Positions 53,101 through 61,898 of a DNA stretch of 64,000 bases are shown here, in pieces (the first letter of the stretch is position 1; each line of letters opens with the position of its first letter). The position numbers and the translations under genes were made by a program. Under the pieces are notes generated by a model. The model made no database searches. It was given only the letters and a program-made list of their open reading frames with translations, and was not told the origin of the DNA. This stretch comes from Babylonia areolata (lineage: Eukaryota > Mollusca > Gastropoda > Neogastropoda > Buccinidae). The DNA is taken from the NCBI RefSeq assembly GCF_041734735.1, contig NC_134883.1, forward strand, positions 15,401,810 through 15,465,809. Reading direction: 5' to 3'.

Positions 53101-55859
53101 AGGGATGGGGGTGAAGGAGTGTGCCTGGAAGGAATGTCAGGAGGAGGCCTCCATTGATGAGGAGCTGCTGGAGGAGATGAAGCCTGTGGGCACCATCAGG
53201 TCTGTGGTCGGGGGGAGGGGCGGGGAGGTGTGGGGGGAGCAGGGGGGTAAGGTGGGGAAAGGTGTTTGAGTCGTTGGGGGTTGTGAGGAAAGATGTTTGA
53301 GTCTTGGGGGTGGTGTGGAAAGCTGTTAAAATCTTGGGGGTGGTGGGGGAAATCTTTTTGAGTTTTAGGGGTGGTGGGAAAAAGAGTGTTTGAATTTTGG
53401 GGGTGGTGGGAAAAGGTGTTGAGTCTTGGGGGTGGTGGGAAAAGGTGTTGAGTTTTGGGGTGGTGGGGAAAAGTGTTTGAATCTTGGGGGTGGTGGGAAA
53501 AGGTGTTGTGGGAAAAGGTGTTGAGTCTTGGGGGTGTTGGGAAAAGGTGTTGGGTCTTGGGGGTGGTGGGGAATGGTGTTTGAGTCTTGGGGGTGGCAGG
53601 GAAAGGTGTTGAGTCTTGGGGGTGGCAGGGAAAGGTGTTGAGTCTTGGGGGTGGCAGGAAAAGGTGTTGAGTCTTGGGGGTGGTGGGGAAAGGTGTTATT
53701 CTTGGGGGTGGTGGGAAAAGGTGTTGAGTTTTGGGGTGGTGGGGAAAGGTGTTTGAGTCTTGGGGGTGGTGGGGAATGGTGTTATTCTTGGGGGTGGTGG
53801 GAAAAGGTGTTGAGTTTTGGGGTGGTGGGGAAAGGTGTTTGAATCTTGGGGGTGGTGGGAAAAGGTGTTGAGTCTTGGGGGTGGTGGGGAATGGTGTTCG
53901 TGTCTTGGGGGAGGCGGGGAATGGTGTTTGAGTCTTGGGGGAGGCGGGGAATGGTGTTTGAGTCTTGGGGGTGGTGGGGAAAGGTGTTTGAGTCTTGGGG
54001 GTGGTGGGGAAAGCTTTTTGAGTCTTGAGAGTGGTGGGGAAATGTTCAAGTCTTGGGGTGGTGGGGAAAATGTTTGAGTCTTGTGGGTGGTGGGAAAAGG
54101 TGTTTGAGTCTTGGGGGTGGTGGGGAAAGATGTTGGAGTCTACATGGATCTGTAGATGTCTGTGTGGGGAGAATCATGTATTGTGTGCGTGAATGCACAT
54201 TTTCATTGCTTATAAGATTAGTTATTTGACACACACGCATGCATGCATAAACTTGCATGAGCAGACACATAAGCATGCACACAAGCACACACACTCACGC
54301 ACAGGCGTACACTTGCACACACACCGCACATGCGTCCACATCCCCCAGCCTTCCCACACATACCTCCCGCATACATACACAATACATACGCAGAATGAAG
54401 AAGAAAAACGATTGGCATGCTGCATCTGTTTCAGATATGTTGATAGATTAAGGAGATAAGCTTATTTTCCTGCTTGAATTTGACTGACTTGCGTACAAGT
54501 TTCTTTTCCAGGTGTTTTTTTTTCTCCTGATTTTACTGCATCAATATTGACTGTGTTTTCAGTCCTGATGTGGTTCATATTTGTCGGAGGGCTATATGCA
54601 TCCATGATAAATGAAGCTTATATTTCTTTCCTATGCTTGGCAGTATTTTTTTTTTTTTTAATTTTCTTTTTTTTAAGTTGGTAACTCTGTAAACGTAGTT
54701 TTGGACAGCGAATATGGAAATGTTGATCAAAGAAAATTGTCGTTATACTGTAAGAGTAATGCATATTATGTGATGTGTTTTGCTTCACAATGTTGCTCGG
54801 CCGTCAGTGGAGACGATTCAGAAGGGCTGCTGTTGATGTCTTTGAAGGATTAAACTTCCTTTCTCTCCTTACATCCTCTCTGTCTCTCTACCCTTTCTCT
54901 CATCTCTTTGTCTCTGTAACCAGCCCTTCTTCCCTTTCGCCCTCTCTCTCCTTCCCCCTCCCAGCCCCTCCCTCCCACCCTTGTTCCCTTTCCCTCTCTC
55001 TCATCTCATCTCATCATCTCATCTATCCCTTGACCCGTGGGTGGGTCGTTGGGGCACCATGGATGACTGCCTGGTCAGCTCGCGCCACCTGCCTCGGTCC
55101 TCAGCGGCCCTTTGAGTTGTGGCAAATGGCAGGCCCGTCCACTCTTTGATGTTGTCCTCCCTCTCTCACTCTCTTCAAAGAATCATTGCAAAATCATTGT
55201 CAAAATGGTAGAAGGGTTGCTGACTTGTAGTAGTTTTCCTTCACTTATCTTGTTCAGTCCTTAGAAAATTGTATCTTATAAGTTATAAGAAAAAAAAAAC
55301 TATCTAAGAATACCTGTGTGACTGAGCGTATTAAGATTGCTTATGTGCATGTGTTTTGGTTAGTGAATGGAACTAAATAACATTCACTCAAGGATATCAC
55401 TTGATTTCATTTCACAGGTCGCAGGTTTGTAGGGTTGCAAAAGCAATCATAGTAGTATTAAATTTGCTTAGCTGTAAAAAAAAAAAAAAAAATGTTAATG
55501 AAGTCTGTGGAGTTGACTTACGAAAAATTATTTCCACAAAGTGAACTCAGTAGAACAAAGATCACTTGTGTTATCTGGCCCATATAGATAAGCCAGTGAT
55601 GGGTTGAAAGAAATGAGGTGGAGGGAAGGGAAGGGGAAAGACAGTTCATGGACAGATTTTGCAAGCCCCTTTTTTTCTGATTCTGTGTTCCCCCAGCTAT
55701 GTTGCGGAAGACGAGAGGGGGGTGATGCCAGAATGTGAGTTCATCTTCGACCTGGAGCTGCCACAGGACTTTGAGCCTGTCAACTCTGATGGGGAGGTGG
55801 AGAGCTTTGAACTGGTGTCCATAAACAGAGTGAGTTGTCTCTTATTCTGTGGGTTTTTT

Positions 55860-55898
<39 letters not shown>

Positions 55899-58800
55899 GT
55901 ATGTGGGCTTTAACTTCCATGTTCACCCATACAGGTCTGAGTGGGCTTTTAATTGTATGGCCATGTTTATCCTGCCATTGAGGCTGCCTTACTCCACTTT
56001 TTGGGTGTGTTGGCCAACTAGCTCACAAGGCTTCAGCACTAAGAGCCATTGCAACCTTGCCTCCTAGTTTGAGAGTCATAGTCCTACTCAAATGACTTAG
56101 CTGTAAATGAATTCCCATTGCTGTTCCTTTGCTGTTGGCTCAACTGTAAGCCTATGTCAGTCTCTGAGCCCTGGGTATGTTTGTGTTTCTATGCCCTGCC
56201 AAACACCGACATGGATTATGGAATATCTGACATGCATATTTGATGGTATGCATGTGTATATTCACGAAAGGGTTCAGGCACAAGCAGGCTTGTACTTATG
56301 TTGATCTGGAATTTAAAAAATCTCTACCAGATGCAGCCAGGATTGAAAGTCTGGTGCAGTGAACAACCCCTTCCAGGGTTGAGTCCTTCACCTCAGTTCT
56401 TTCTGCATTCATTTTACAATTTTTGTTGATGCTGGAGACAGATCAGAGTGCATGAAAGTAGGGAAGAAAGGGAAACCCAAGTTCAGCACGAGAACAGCTC
56501 AAGACTCGACACTGGTTTATTTTCTATAAAGTACGTATTATAGTCAGTCGTGTCCAACTACGGCCATCAGAGCAGCAGAGTAGGCAACTGCTGTCCCGGT
56601 TGTCTGGGCTGGAGAGTGTCTTGCCCAAATTACATCCATACTCTTTCAGCCAGGAGGGTTTTAGGACAGTCAGCTCTGGGATGGTCCCCAAAGGCCAACT
56701 GGTCCCCAAGCCTGCTGCACTAAGAGCCATTGCAATCTTGCCTCCTATGAGAGTCTTTGTTCTTCTCAAATGACAAGAGTGTTCCTATGCTTTTGGCCCA
56801 ACTGTCAGCTTATGTCAGTCTCGCAGCCATTTAGTATACACGAGGACAGGGATTCACTGTTTGACGTACAAAATTACAAATAAATATACTCAAGTTTTGA
56901 GAATGTTGACAGGTTTAGAGATATTGTGTATGTGGGATTGAGTCCATACCTGTGTGTTTGTGCTGTTTGGCCCTTTTGATGGGGAAGGGGTTGGTCACAT
57001 TGTGGAGAAAGGAGCAGGGCTTGATAGTTTTATTTTCAGTGATTTGTTTCCATATCTTGGTTTCAGTTTCAGTTTCTCAAGGAGGCGTCACTGCGTTCGG
57101 ACAAATCCATACACACTACACCACAGCTGCTCGGCAGATGCCTGACCAGCAGCATAACCCAACACGCTTCATCAGGCCTTGAGTGCATGCATATGTATTT
57201 GTATGCCTATCAAGGAGGATTTCTTCCATGGAATTTTGCCAGAGGACAACACTCTCATTGCCATGGGTTCTTTTTCAGTGCGACAAGTGCGTGCTGCACA
57301 TGGGACCTTGGTTTATGGTCTCATCTGAATGACTTGACCCTCAGTTCCATTTTCCAGGGCAAGAATAGGATTCGAACCCAGACCCTCACAGACTCGGTAT
57401 TGGCAGTCGAGCATCTTAACCATTCTGCCACCTTTCTCCTGTTATCTTGGAAATAGTTGAACACCTTTCATGATATTCTGGTCGTCTCTTTTGAATTTTA
57501 CAGTTTCCGCAGTTAGTTATAGTTAATATTCTAGCCATGAATGCAAGTGTATAGTGAGGTTTTGTTGTTTTTTTAGGAAAAAAAAGGTACTTGGCTGATG
57601 AATTTTCACAATTAATTTCTCGTCCTATGATGTCCATTTGTCCTTAGAGCACTACTGTACATAGAGATTAGGTGCCAGTTGCATTGCTTGGTTCTAACTT
57701 TTTGACAGTTACACGTGACTAAATGCCTGCGTTGACCGAACTATGCCATTGGTCATTTCCATACTACACACAGTTAGTGGCGGGTTATGACCATACTTGG
57801 CTCTTCCGTGCGAGCGATGCAACTGGCTCCAGAATGACAAGAGAATTGTTTCTCCAGCCTATCTGATGAATGGTGAACTCATTGCCAGCCAATGAATACT
57901 TACATTATGTAAATCAGTTTTATTTCCTGGATGCATCTTCTGCTTAATGAGACGGTTGACAGGGAAACAACGCATGTCAGTGCTTTTTGTCCTTTCAGGA
58001 AAGTGTGAAGATGGATTGCTTCCCTTTAGATGTGCTTGTGGCTTTTGTTTATGGATTGACAGAAAAGATTTTGTGTTGCCAGTCCTGACTAGGGCTGTGC
58101 TGTCCCTCCAGTGCTTAATGGATTGTCAAATCATATTTGCTTACAGGAATTAAAGAAAAAAGAAGAGAATGTTTAAAATCCCATAGCCTTTTACAGCCAT
58201 TAGGGTGAAAAATTCACATCCCTTTTGTGTCAAGGGCTTGGCATCGGAAGATGGGTCCCAGTCCATTAGGGCGAAAAATTCACATCCCTTTTGTGTCAAG
58301 GGCTTGGCATCGGAAGATGGGTCCCGGTCCATTAGGGCGAAAAATTCATATCCCTTTTGTGTCAAGGGCTTGGCATTGGAAGATGGGTCCCAGTGCTATC
58401 CTTCCATCAATTTAATTGTCCCCAGCTGAATTCAGGTACCCGTTCACACCTGGATGGAGTGATGAAAATAGGGGGAGAGTGTCTTTCCCAGTGACATAAC
58501 AATGTACTGAAACGAGAATATGTTGTTGTTTTTTTTGTTTTGTTTTTTGTGTGATGCAAAACAGATTTATCACAAGTATTTTGATGTTTGCAGGACATTG
58601 TGTAGTGTTTTCTTTTTGTTTACAGAATATATCACCAACTGAACCAAAAAAAAACAAACAAAACATTGACAGAATCCTTCCTTATCTTTTGATTCTTGTT
58701 AGCTTTCAGTGTCTCGTCTGGTTTCACAAAATGATTTCTCATTTTGATGAGAGTACTTTGTTCTCTACTGTAACATTTCTTTTTGCAATGTTTCTTTTTT

Positions 58801-61800
58801 TTTTCTTTTTTTTTTTTTACAGGGGCCTTTGTGAGAAGTAACATCTTTTCACATCCTTGCTCATTTGTGCATTTGGTCTTAGTACAATAGTTAACATAAA
58901 GTCATAATTGAAATACATTTTCTCATTTGGTTGTTTGCAAACATCCTTGAAGCTCATTAGGAGCTTTTCAGTGTACAGCACCACAGTATTGATTTGGTGT
59001 TATCCGGTGGTATCGAAATGTTGATTTATTTTTCAGTGTCTGGAGTTACTACAATATTAATTTCTTGACAAATGTGGTCACCCATGCAGCAAATGTAGAC
59101 AAACCATGTTTCAGCAATTTGAGCCAGGAATAGATCGGTCCATTTTCTTGAAATGCACTATCCATGGCGTTCTGCCCTTCACAGGGTTCAGGGTTTGTAG
59201 TGCATACAGTTATGAGTGCAACGCATCAACATTTACTTTCTTATGTTAATAATAATAATATTAATGATAATGATAATAATGTACATTTATGTAGCACCCT
59301 TTCTCTCTAGGAGCTCTGGGCGCTTTACATGAAAGAAAAATATTACAAAATACTTAAATCATTTAGACCACTTTTTTCTCAAAACCCCTCCCTCCTACTC
59401 TCCCTATGACACTCTTCATGCATCCAAAGTGAGCTGACATGGGTGGTGTTGGAGAACAAGGAAGCTGAGAGTGCTTATAGATAGGTTTTAAAAAGATGAG
59501 TTTTTAGTGATGAGCGAAAAGCAGAGATAGAATCAGATGCACGGATATGATGAGGAAGGTTGTTCCAGATGTGAGGAGCAGCAAAGGGGAAAGAATGTTC
59601 ACCATAGGTTCTTGTATTGACACGAGGAAGTTTCAAAAGGTAACAGCCAAAGGAAGAGCAGAGATCTGAGGGAGTGTAAACACTGATAAGGTCAGAAAGG
59701 TATTTAGGTCCTGCGGAGTGGAAAGCAGAACAGCAGAGACACGCAACTTTGTATTTAATTCTCGCTTCAGTGGGGAGCCAATGTAGAGTGTGGAGGTGAG
59801 GAGAATTGTGATTAGTATGTAAGACTATGGAGTCAGATGGGCTGCATTGTTTTGAATTTTTTGAATGACAGAATAAATGGGGTGTTGCTATGTCTTGTAT
59901 AATGTCAGAGTATGGTGCTGATATCAGTGGAAATGGCTTGTTTCAGCAGTATAGTTCCAGTTTCAGTTTCAAAGAGGTGTCAAAGCATGCAAACTGATCC
60001 AAGTATGCTGCACCATCTTCTTAAAAAAGAAAGTCTTTTTGTCTTTGTTTAACATGAAATCTGTGTTCCATCACATATTTATGATCAGCATATTGGGTCT
60101 GTGCACAGGTCAGGTAAATGTTTGTTGTTCCCACACTTTTTTTTTTTTTAAGCAGGTCTGGTGCAGTATATATGGGTCAGTCTAAATGCTTTGATGCCTT
60201 CTCAAAACTGAAGCTGAAATCTATGATAGTTAACGAAGCTGCTCACCTCTGCTTCAGCGTCAGCGAAATACTGGACATGAAGTGTGGTTTGGACTGGGGA
60301 GAGGAGATGTAAGCGGACTTGAACTTCCTTAGGCCTTTCACCCTTCAACAAGAGACTTCTGTGGTCACCCTATCTTTTGCCTTGACCTCTGTCGATAATG
60401 CCCATCTTGGTGTCTGCCTGGAGGTCTCTTTGTCACATGTTTCTCGGTCAGCCTTTCTGTCTTGTCCCTTGGTAGGGGTTCCTTGTCAGGGCCTGTCTGG
60501 TGATGCTTGAATAAAACACAAGATCAGCACTCTATGTTATAAATGTATTCACAAATCTCCCCCTTCCTGTCTCTGTGGCTGTCTTCACCTCTACACTCCA
60601 TCTCGCTCTCTACGATCAGTTTCGGATCCACTCTGTTTAGGCATACCCAGATTCAAACACTCGACTGTTGGCCGCCGTTCTTTCTCTGTCTCTGGGCCTT
60701 GTAATTGGAATGAACTTTCTCTTTTGCTTCGTCAGGTCTCCACTCCCAGCTCTTTAAAGTCTGGCCTTAAACCCCACCTCTTCCCAAAATAGCCTCCCTC
60801 CCCGGCCTCTTCCTTGTTTTCAGTTGTTTTGTTTGTTTTTTGTTTTTTTCCAGTCTTAGAGTTATGCATGCGTGTGAATGACTGGTACGAAAGCACTTTG
60901 ATTTGTCTCTGCACAAGATTCAGCGCTATATAAATATAATATTAATAATTATTATTATTATTATTTCCTAGCTTTATGCCCGTTTCATTCTCATCTTTTG
61001 TCTTCAATTTCACTGTCTGCTGGCAGACTATATAGACTTGAACTGAGGTTTAAAAAAATAAAAAAATAAAAAAGGTGGGGATTACACGTGTGGTGGGTGA
61101 TATCAGTGGCATGATAAAATGACATGGGGATGTATGTTGTATGTTGCAACAGGTGAAAGAGTTGATTACCCAGGACAACTTTAAACCCAACTGTGCCTTC
61201 ATCATTCTCGACTTCCTCATTCGACATGGTTTCATCAATGCAGATGAAGGTCTGTATCTTGAGGGGTTTTTTTGTTTTGTTTTGTCTTTGAATGATGATT
61301 ATGGTTGGTTTGTGTGAGTGTGTGTGCGTTTGTGTGTGTGTGTGTGTGTTTGTATATGTGTGTATGTGTCTGTGCGTGTGTGCGTTTGTATGTGTTTGTG
61401 TGTGCGCACGCACTTCTGTGTAACTCATAATTTTATTCAAGGTAAGCTAGTGATTACTATGTATTTCTTTAAGACAACTGCATGTGTTTGAAAAATAATA
61501 CTTATGTTGTCTTGACTACCAAACTGACAAAAATTGTGCTTCCTGAAGAAATGCAGCAGGATTTAAAAGATACTGATAGAATTTTGAGATAAATGTGTTT
61601 TGGCACATCTGTGGCTGTGATAAGCTTTGTACCACTGGTTGGCACCCCATCTGAATGAACATAGCTAGTCAGTACTTGTTTATTTTGTTTTTTGGGTTTT
61701 TTTTTGTGTTGTTGTTTTTTGCATCGTGGGGAGGTGGCTCAGGGTGCATTTTTTCCATCCTATTCCAGTGTTCATGTAAACATAGAAAGAGGTAAAGATC

Positions 61801-61898
61801 TAGTCATCTACCTCCTTTTTTCAGAGCCGGACTACAACTTCATGGTGGAACAGACGCACACTCCTTTGCGGTCTTTGTTCTCCTCTTCCGCATCGTGA
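45229..61898 (+). CDS. Nudix hydrolase with N-terminal DUF4743 domain (NUDT20/24, YJR142W-like), 8 exons, complete
   Basis: Join 45229-45568, 47258-47526, 49089-49152, 50819-50949, 53081-53199, 55697-55829, 61153-61249, 61825-61898. Every border is GT-AG and the phases (1,0,1,0,2,0,1) agree, giving 408 residues. Residues about 100-215 resemble the DUF4743 region found before the Nudix fold in plant NUDT20/24 and yeast YJR142W. The Nudix box spans residues 271-293 (GGLPAGMG then KECQEEASI): Glu286, Glu289 and Glu290 supply the metal ligands, Lys replaces the usual Arg and Met the first Glu, as I recall for this subfamily. Known members act on oxidised thiamine diphosphates, yielding monophosphates; the same role here is inference. 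Three in-frame starts (45229, 45355, 45493) leave the N-terminus open. The C-terminus (PDYNFMVEQ) closes the fold. Introns range from 575 to 5323 bp and carry a mariner relic, SINEs and minisatellites. Assignment to the family is firm; substrate is not. Confidence 0.93.
46000..46760 (-). pseudogene. Mariner-type transposase relic in Nudix intron 1
   Basis: Plain DNA transposon of the IS630/Tc1/mariner superfamily, oriented opposite to the host gene. The segment 46734-46372 reads AHLLAMFQPQGPKCQTDITG with GDETF (the first catalytic Asp region), then FNHTRPFHVVEIMPDKITMT. Further on (46290-46190) come LLNDNAVPHKAKA (second Asp region) and ELLHPTYNPNLA with DLWLFPTLK, matching the mariner C-terminal signature LLHPPYSPDLAP-D. 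The third acidic position survives only as HD in a degraded context. Stops and frame changes follow 46310, and no terminal inverted repeats or N-terminal DNA-binding part are evident, so it is an old, dead copy. Confidence 0.85.
47258..47526 (+). CDS. Nudix gene coding exon 2 (DUF4743 core)
   Basis: The acceptor is TTTCTCTGTGTAG and the donor is GATGAG followed by GTAGGT; the length is 269 nt (phase 1 in, phase 0 out). It encodes the DUF4743 core, with CVGFFIGDVQLGLVRPAVAA, KFPEVFDV, and a C-terminal helix ending LVTLRAWNDE. This matches the family pattern of an N-terminal strand-rich module before the Nudix fold. Confidence 0.93.
47527..49088 (+). other. Nudix intron 2, no element recognised
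   Basis: AT-rich, with a short (GA)n at the donor side, mixed GT/GC at 48625-48665 and a T-rich tract at 48998-49025 ahead of the exon 3 acceptor. I see nothing else. Confidence 0.6.
49089..49152 (+). CDS. Nudix gene coding exon 3
   Basis: A 64-nt exon with acceptor GAATTTCAG and donor CCC followed by GTAAGT. It encodes KYKVSKSFSSETLMEVERAAS. In the family this is the linker helix that leads into the Nudix fold. Phase 0 in, phase 1 out, which fits both neighbours. Confidence 0.9.
49640..50350. repeat. Degenerate 'CCCATGTCC' word repeat plus an interspersed element in Nudix intron 3
   Basis: Irregular copies of GTCCCATGTCC/CTGTGTTCCATCTCC occupy 49660-50080 and 50320-50390. Between them (50100-50290) is an interspersed element with CCCACGCCGCTCATTTAGAT, CACGGCCACACCCGGGTTTG and GCCAGGAGGCCACACACCAG. 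A decayed copy of it lies at 51665-51775. Confidence 0.65.
50819..50949 (+). CDS. Nudix gene coding exon 4 (start of Nudix fold)
   Basis: A 131-nt exon with acceptor ATGTTTTCAG and donor AACTTG followed by GTGAGT. It encodes LLGIVTYGTHINGYTYND, then LMWLGKRNPEKTTYPGMYDN. This is the family's first beta strands and the substrate-side loop (W-xx-KR and K-x-T-x-P-G-x-x-DN). Confidence 0.94.
51790..52050 (+). mobile_element. SINE family B, 5'-truncated copy in Nudix intron 4
   Basis: Shows AAAAGGACCCATGGCAGCAA, AGAGCAGCCTGAATTTCACA and GAGAAATCTGTAGTGACAAA, with a tail of (ATACA)n. The head is lost. Confidence 0.8.
52095..53042 (+). mobile_element. Family C element, interrupted by about 550 bp
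   Basis: Left part 52095-52215 (GTGGTAGAATAGTTGAGATG, TTTGATAGGAAAGTCAACTT). Right part 52765-53042 (GTCATTTGGATGAGATGATA, then the family D tail ending CCTTGAGAAACTGAAACTGA). The sequence in between is not assigned. The right end lies just upstream of Nudix exon 5. Confidence 0.78.
53081..53199 (+). CDS. Nudix gene coding exon 5 (Nudix box)
   Basis: A 119-nt exon. The acceptor polypyrimidine tract is a (GT)n run ending GTGCAG, and the donor is ATCAG followed by GTCTGT. It encodes the whole Nudix box (CAGGLPAGMGVKECAW then KECQEEASI) and the following helix up to VGTIR. A G-rich minisatellite starts within about 10 nt of the donor. Confidence 0.95.
53205..54140 (+). repeat. G-rich minisatellite of about 31 bp at the start of Nudix intron 5
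   Basis: Unit close to GTCTTGGGGGTGGTGGGGAA then AGGTGTTTGA, roughly thirty copies by length. It starts immediately downstream of the donor at 53200. The G-runs are of the kind that bind hnRNP H/F and enhance nearby 5' splice sites; that role here is inference. Confidence 0.92.
54995..55150. other. Possible interspersed element fragment in Nudix intron 5
   Basis: A GC-rich block (ACCCGTGGGTGGGTCGTTGG, ACCATGGATGACTGCCTGGT, TGCCTCGGTCCTCAGCGGCC) contrasts with AT-rich surroundings. I associate this wording with dispersed repeats but cannot name the family. Confidence 0.4.
55697..55829 (+). CDS. Nudix gene coding exon 6
   Basis: A 133-nt exon with acceptor GTTCCCCCAG and donor AACAGA followed by GTGAGT. 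It encodes SYVAEDERGVMPECEFIFDL, then ELPQDFEPVNSDGEVESF and ELVSINR. The E-x-x-x-FDL and NSDGEVE-F motifs are typical of the C-terminal half of the DUF4743-Nudix family. Confidence 0.94.
55895..56370 (-). mobile_element. SINE family A, old degenerate copy
   Basis: The reverse complement shows the family body in reverse order (GTGGGCTTTAACTTCCATGT, CTCCACTTTTTGGGTGTG, GATTGAAAGTCTGGTGCAG) with many substitutions. A block of about 150 bp (56030-56170) sits inside it and recurs at 56695-56830. Confidence 0.7.
57064..57445 (-). mobile_element. Family C element with family D tail
   Basis: Reverse copy: TTTCAGTTTCTCAAGGAGGC at left, then CAGATGCCTGACCAGCAGCA, AGAATTTTGCCAGAGGACAA, and the head TTAACCATTCTGCCACC at right. 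Confidence 0.88.
57671..57830. mobile_element. Possible MITE, 160 bp, in Nudix intron 6
   Basis: The ends GGTGCCAGTTGCATTGCTTG and, reversed, GGAGCCAGTTGCATCGCTCG form an inverted repeat of about 18 bp with three mismatches. I see no clear target duplication. Confidence 0.55.
58200..58395. repeat. 66-bp tandem triplication in Nudix intron 6
   Basis: Three copies of CCATTAGGGCGAAAAATTCA, then CATCCCTTTTGTGTCAAGGG and CTTGGCATCGGAAGATGGGT. The period is a multiple of three, so frames stay open on both strands. It lies well inside an intron with no splice motifs at its borders, so I take it as a young tandem repeat rather than exons. Confidence 0.9.
59236..59960 (+). mobile_element. Longer element related to family F by its (AAT)n and 'tttatgtagcac' start
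   Basis: (AAT)n-like start, ACATTTATGTAGCACCCTTT, GGGCGCTTTACATGAAAGAA, then GAGGAAGGTTGTTCCAGATG and GGGGAGCCAATGTAGAGTGT. This arrangement resembles mobile-element-derived noncoding repeats common in marine invertebrates. No protein is encoded. Confidence 0.6.
60620..60965 (-). mobile_element. Family F interspersed repeat in Nudix intron 6
   Basis: Reverse copy of 11976-12330: CACTCGACTGTTGGCCGCCG, GTCTGGCCTTAAACCCCACC, CAGCGCTATATAAATA and a terminal (ATT)n. The match is close, so both copies are fairly young. Confidence 0.85.
61153..61249 (+). CDS. Nudix gene coding exon 7
   Basis: A 97-nt exon with acceptor TTGCAACAG and donor GATGAAG followed by GTCTGT. It encodes VKELITQDNFKPNCAFIILD, then FLIRHGFINADE. 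The motif FKPNCA-hydrophobic-DFLIRHG is a family signature. It is preceded by the longest intron (5.3 kb). Confidence 0.94.
61825..61898 (+). CDS. Nudix gene terminal coding exon 8
   Basis: A 74-nt exon with acceptor CCTTTTTTCAG. It encodes EPDYNFMVEQTHTPLRSLFS, then SSAS and a TGA stop. The motif PDY-x-x-hydrophobic is a family C-terminal signature. The 3'UTR follows; I see no clear AATAAA in the next 2.1 kb, so its end is unknown. Confidence 0.92.

Noticed and set aside
54775-55149. Plus-strand 124-codon frame in Nudix intron 5
   Set aside because: Mostly CT-rich low complexity; the exon phases around it already agree without it.
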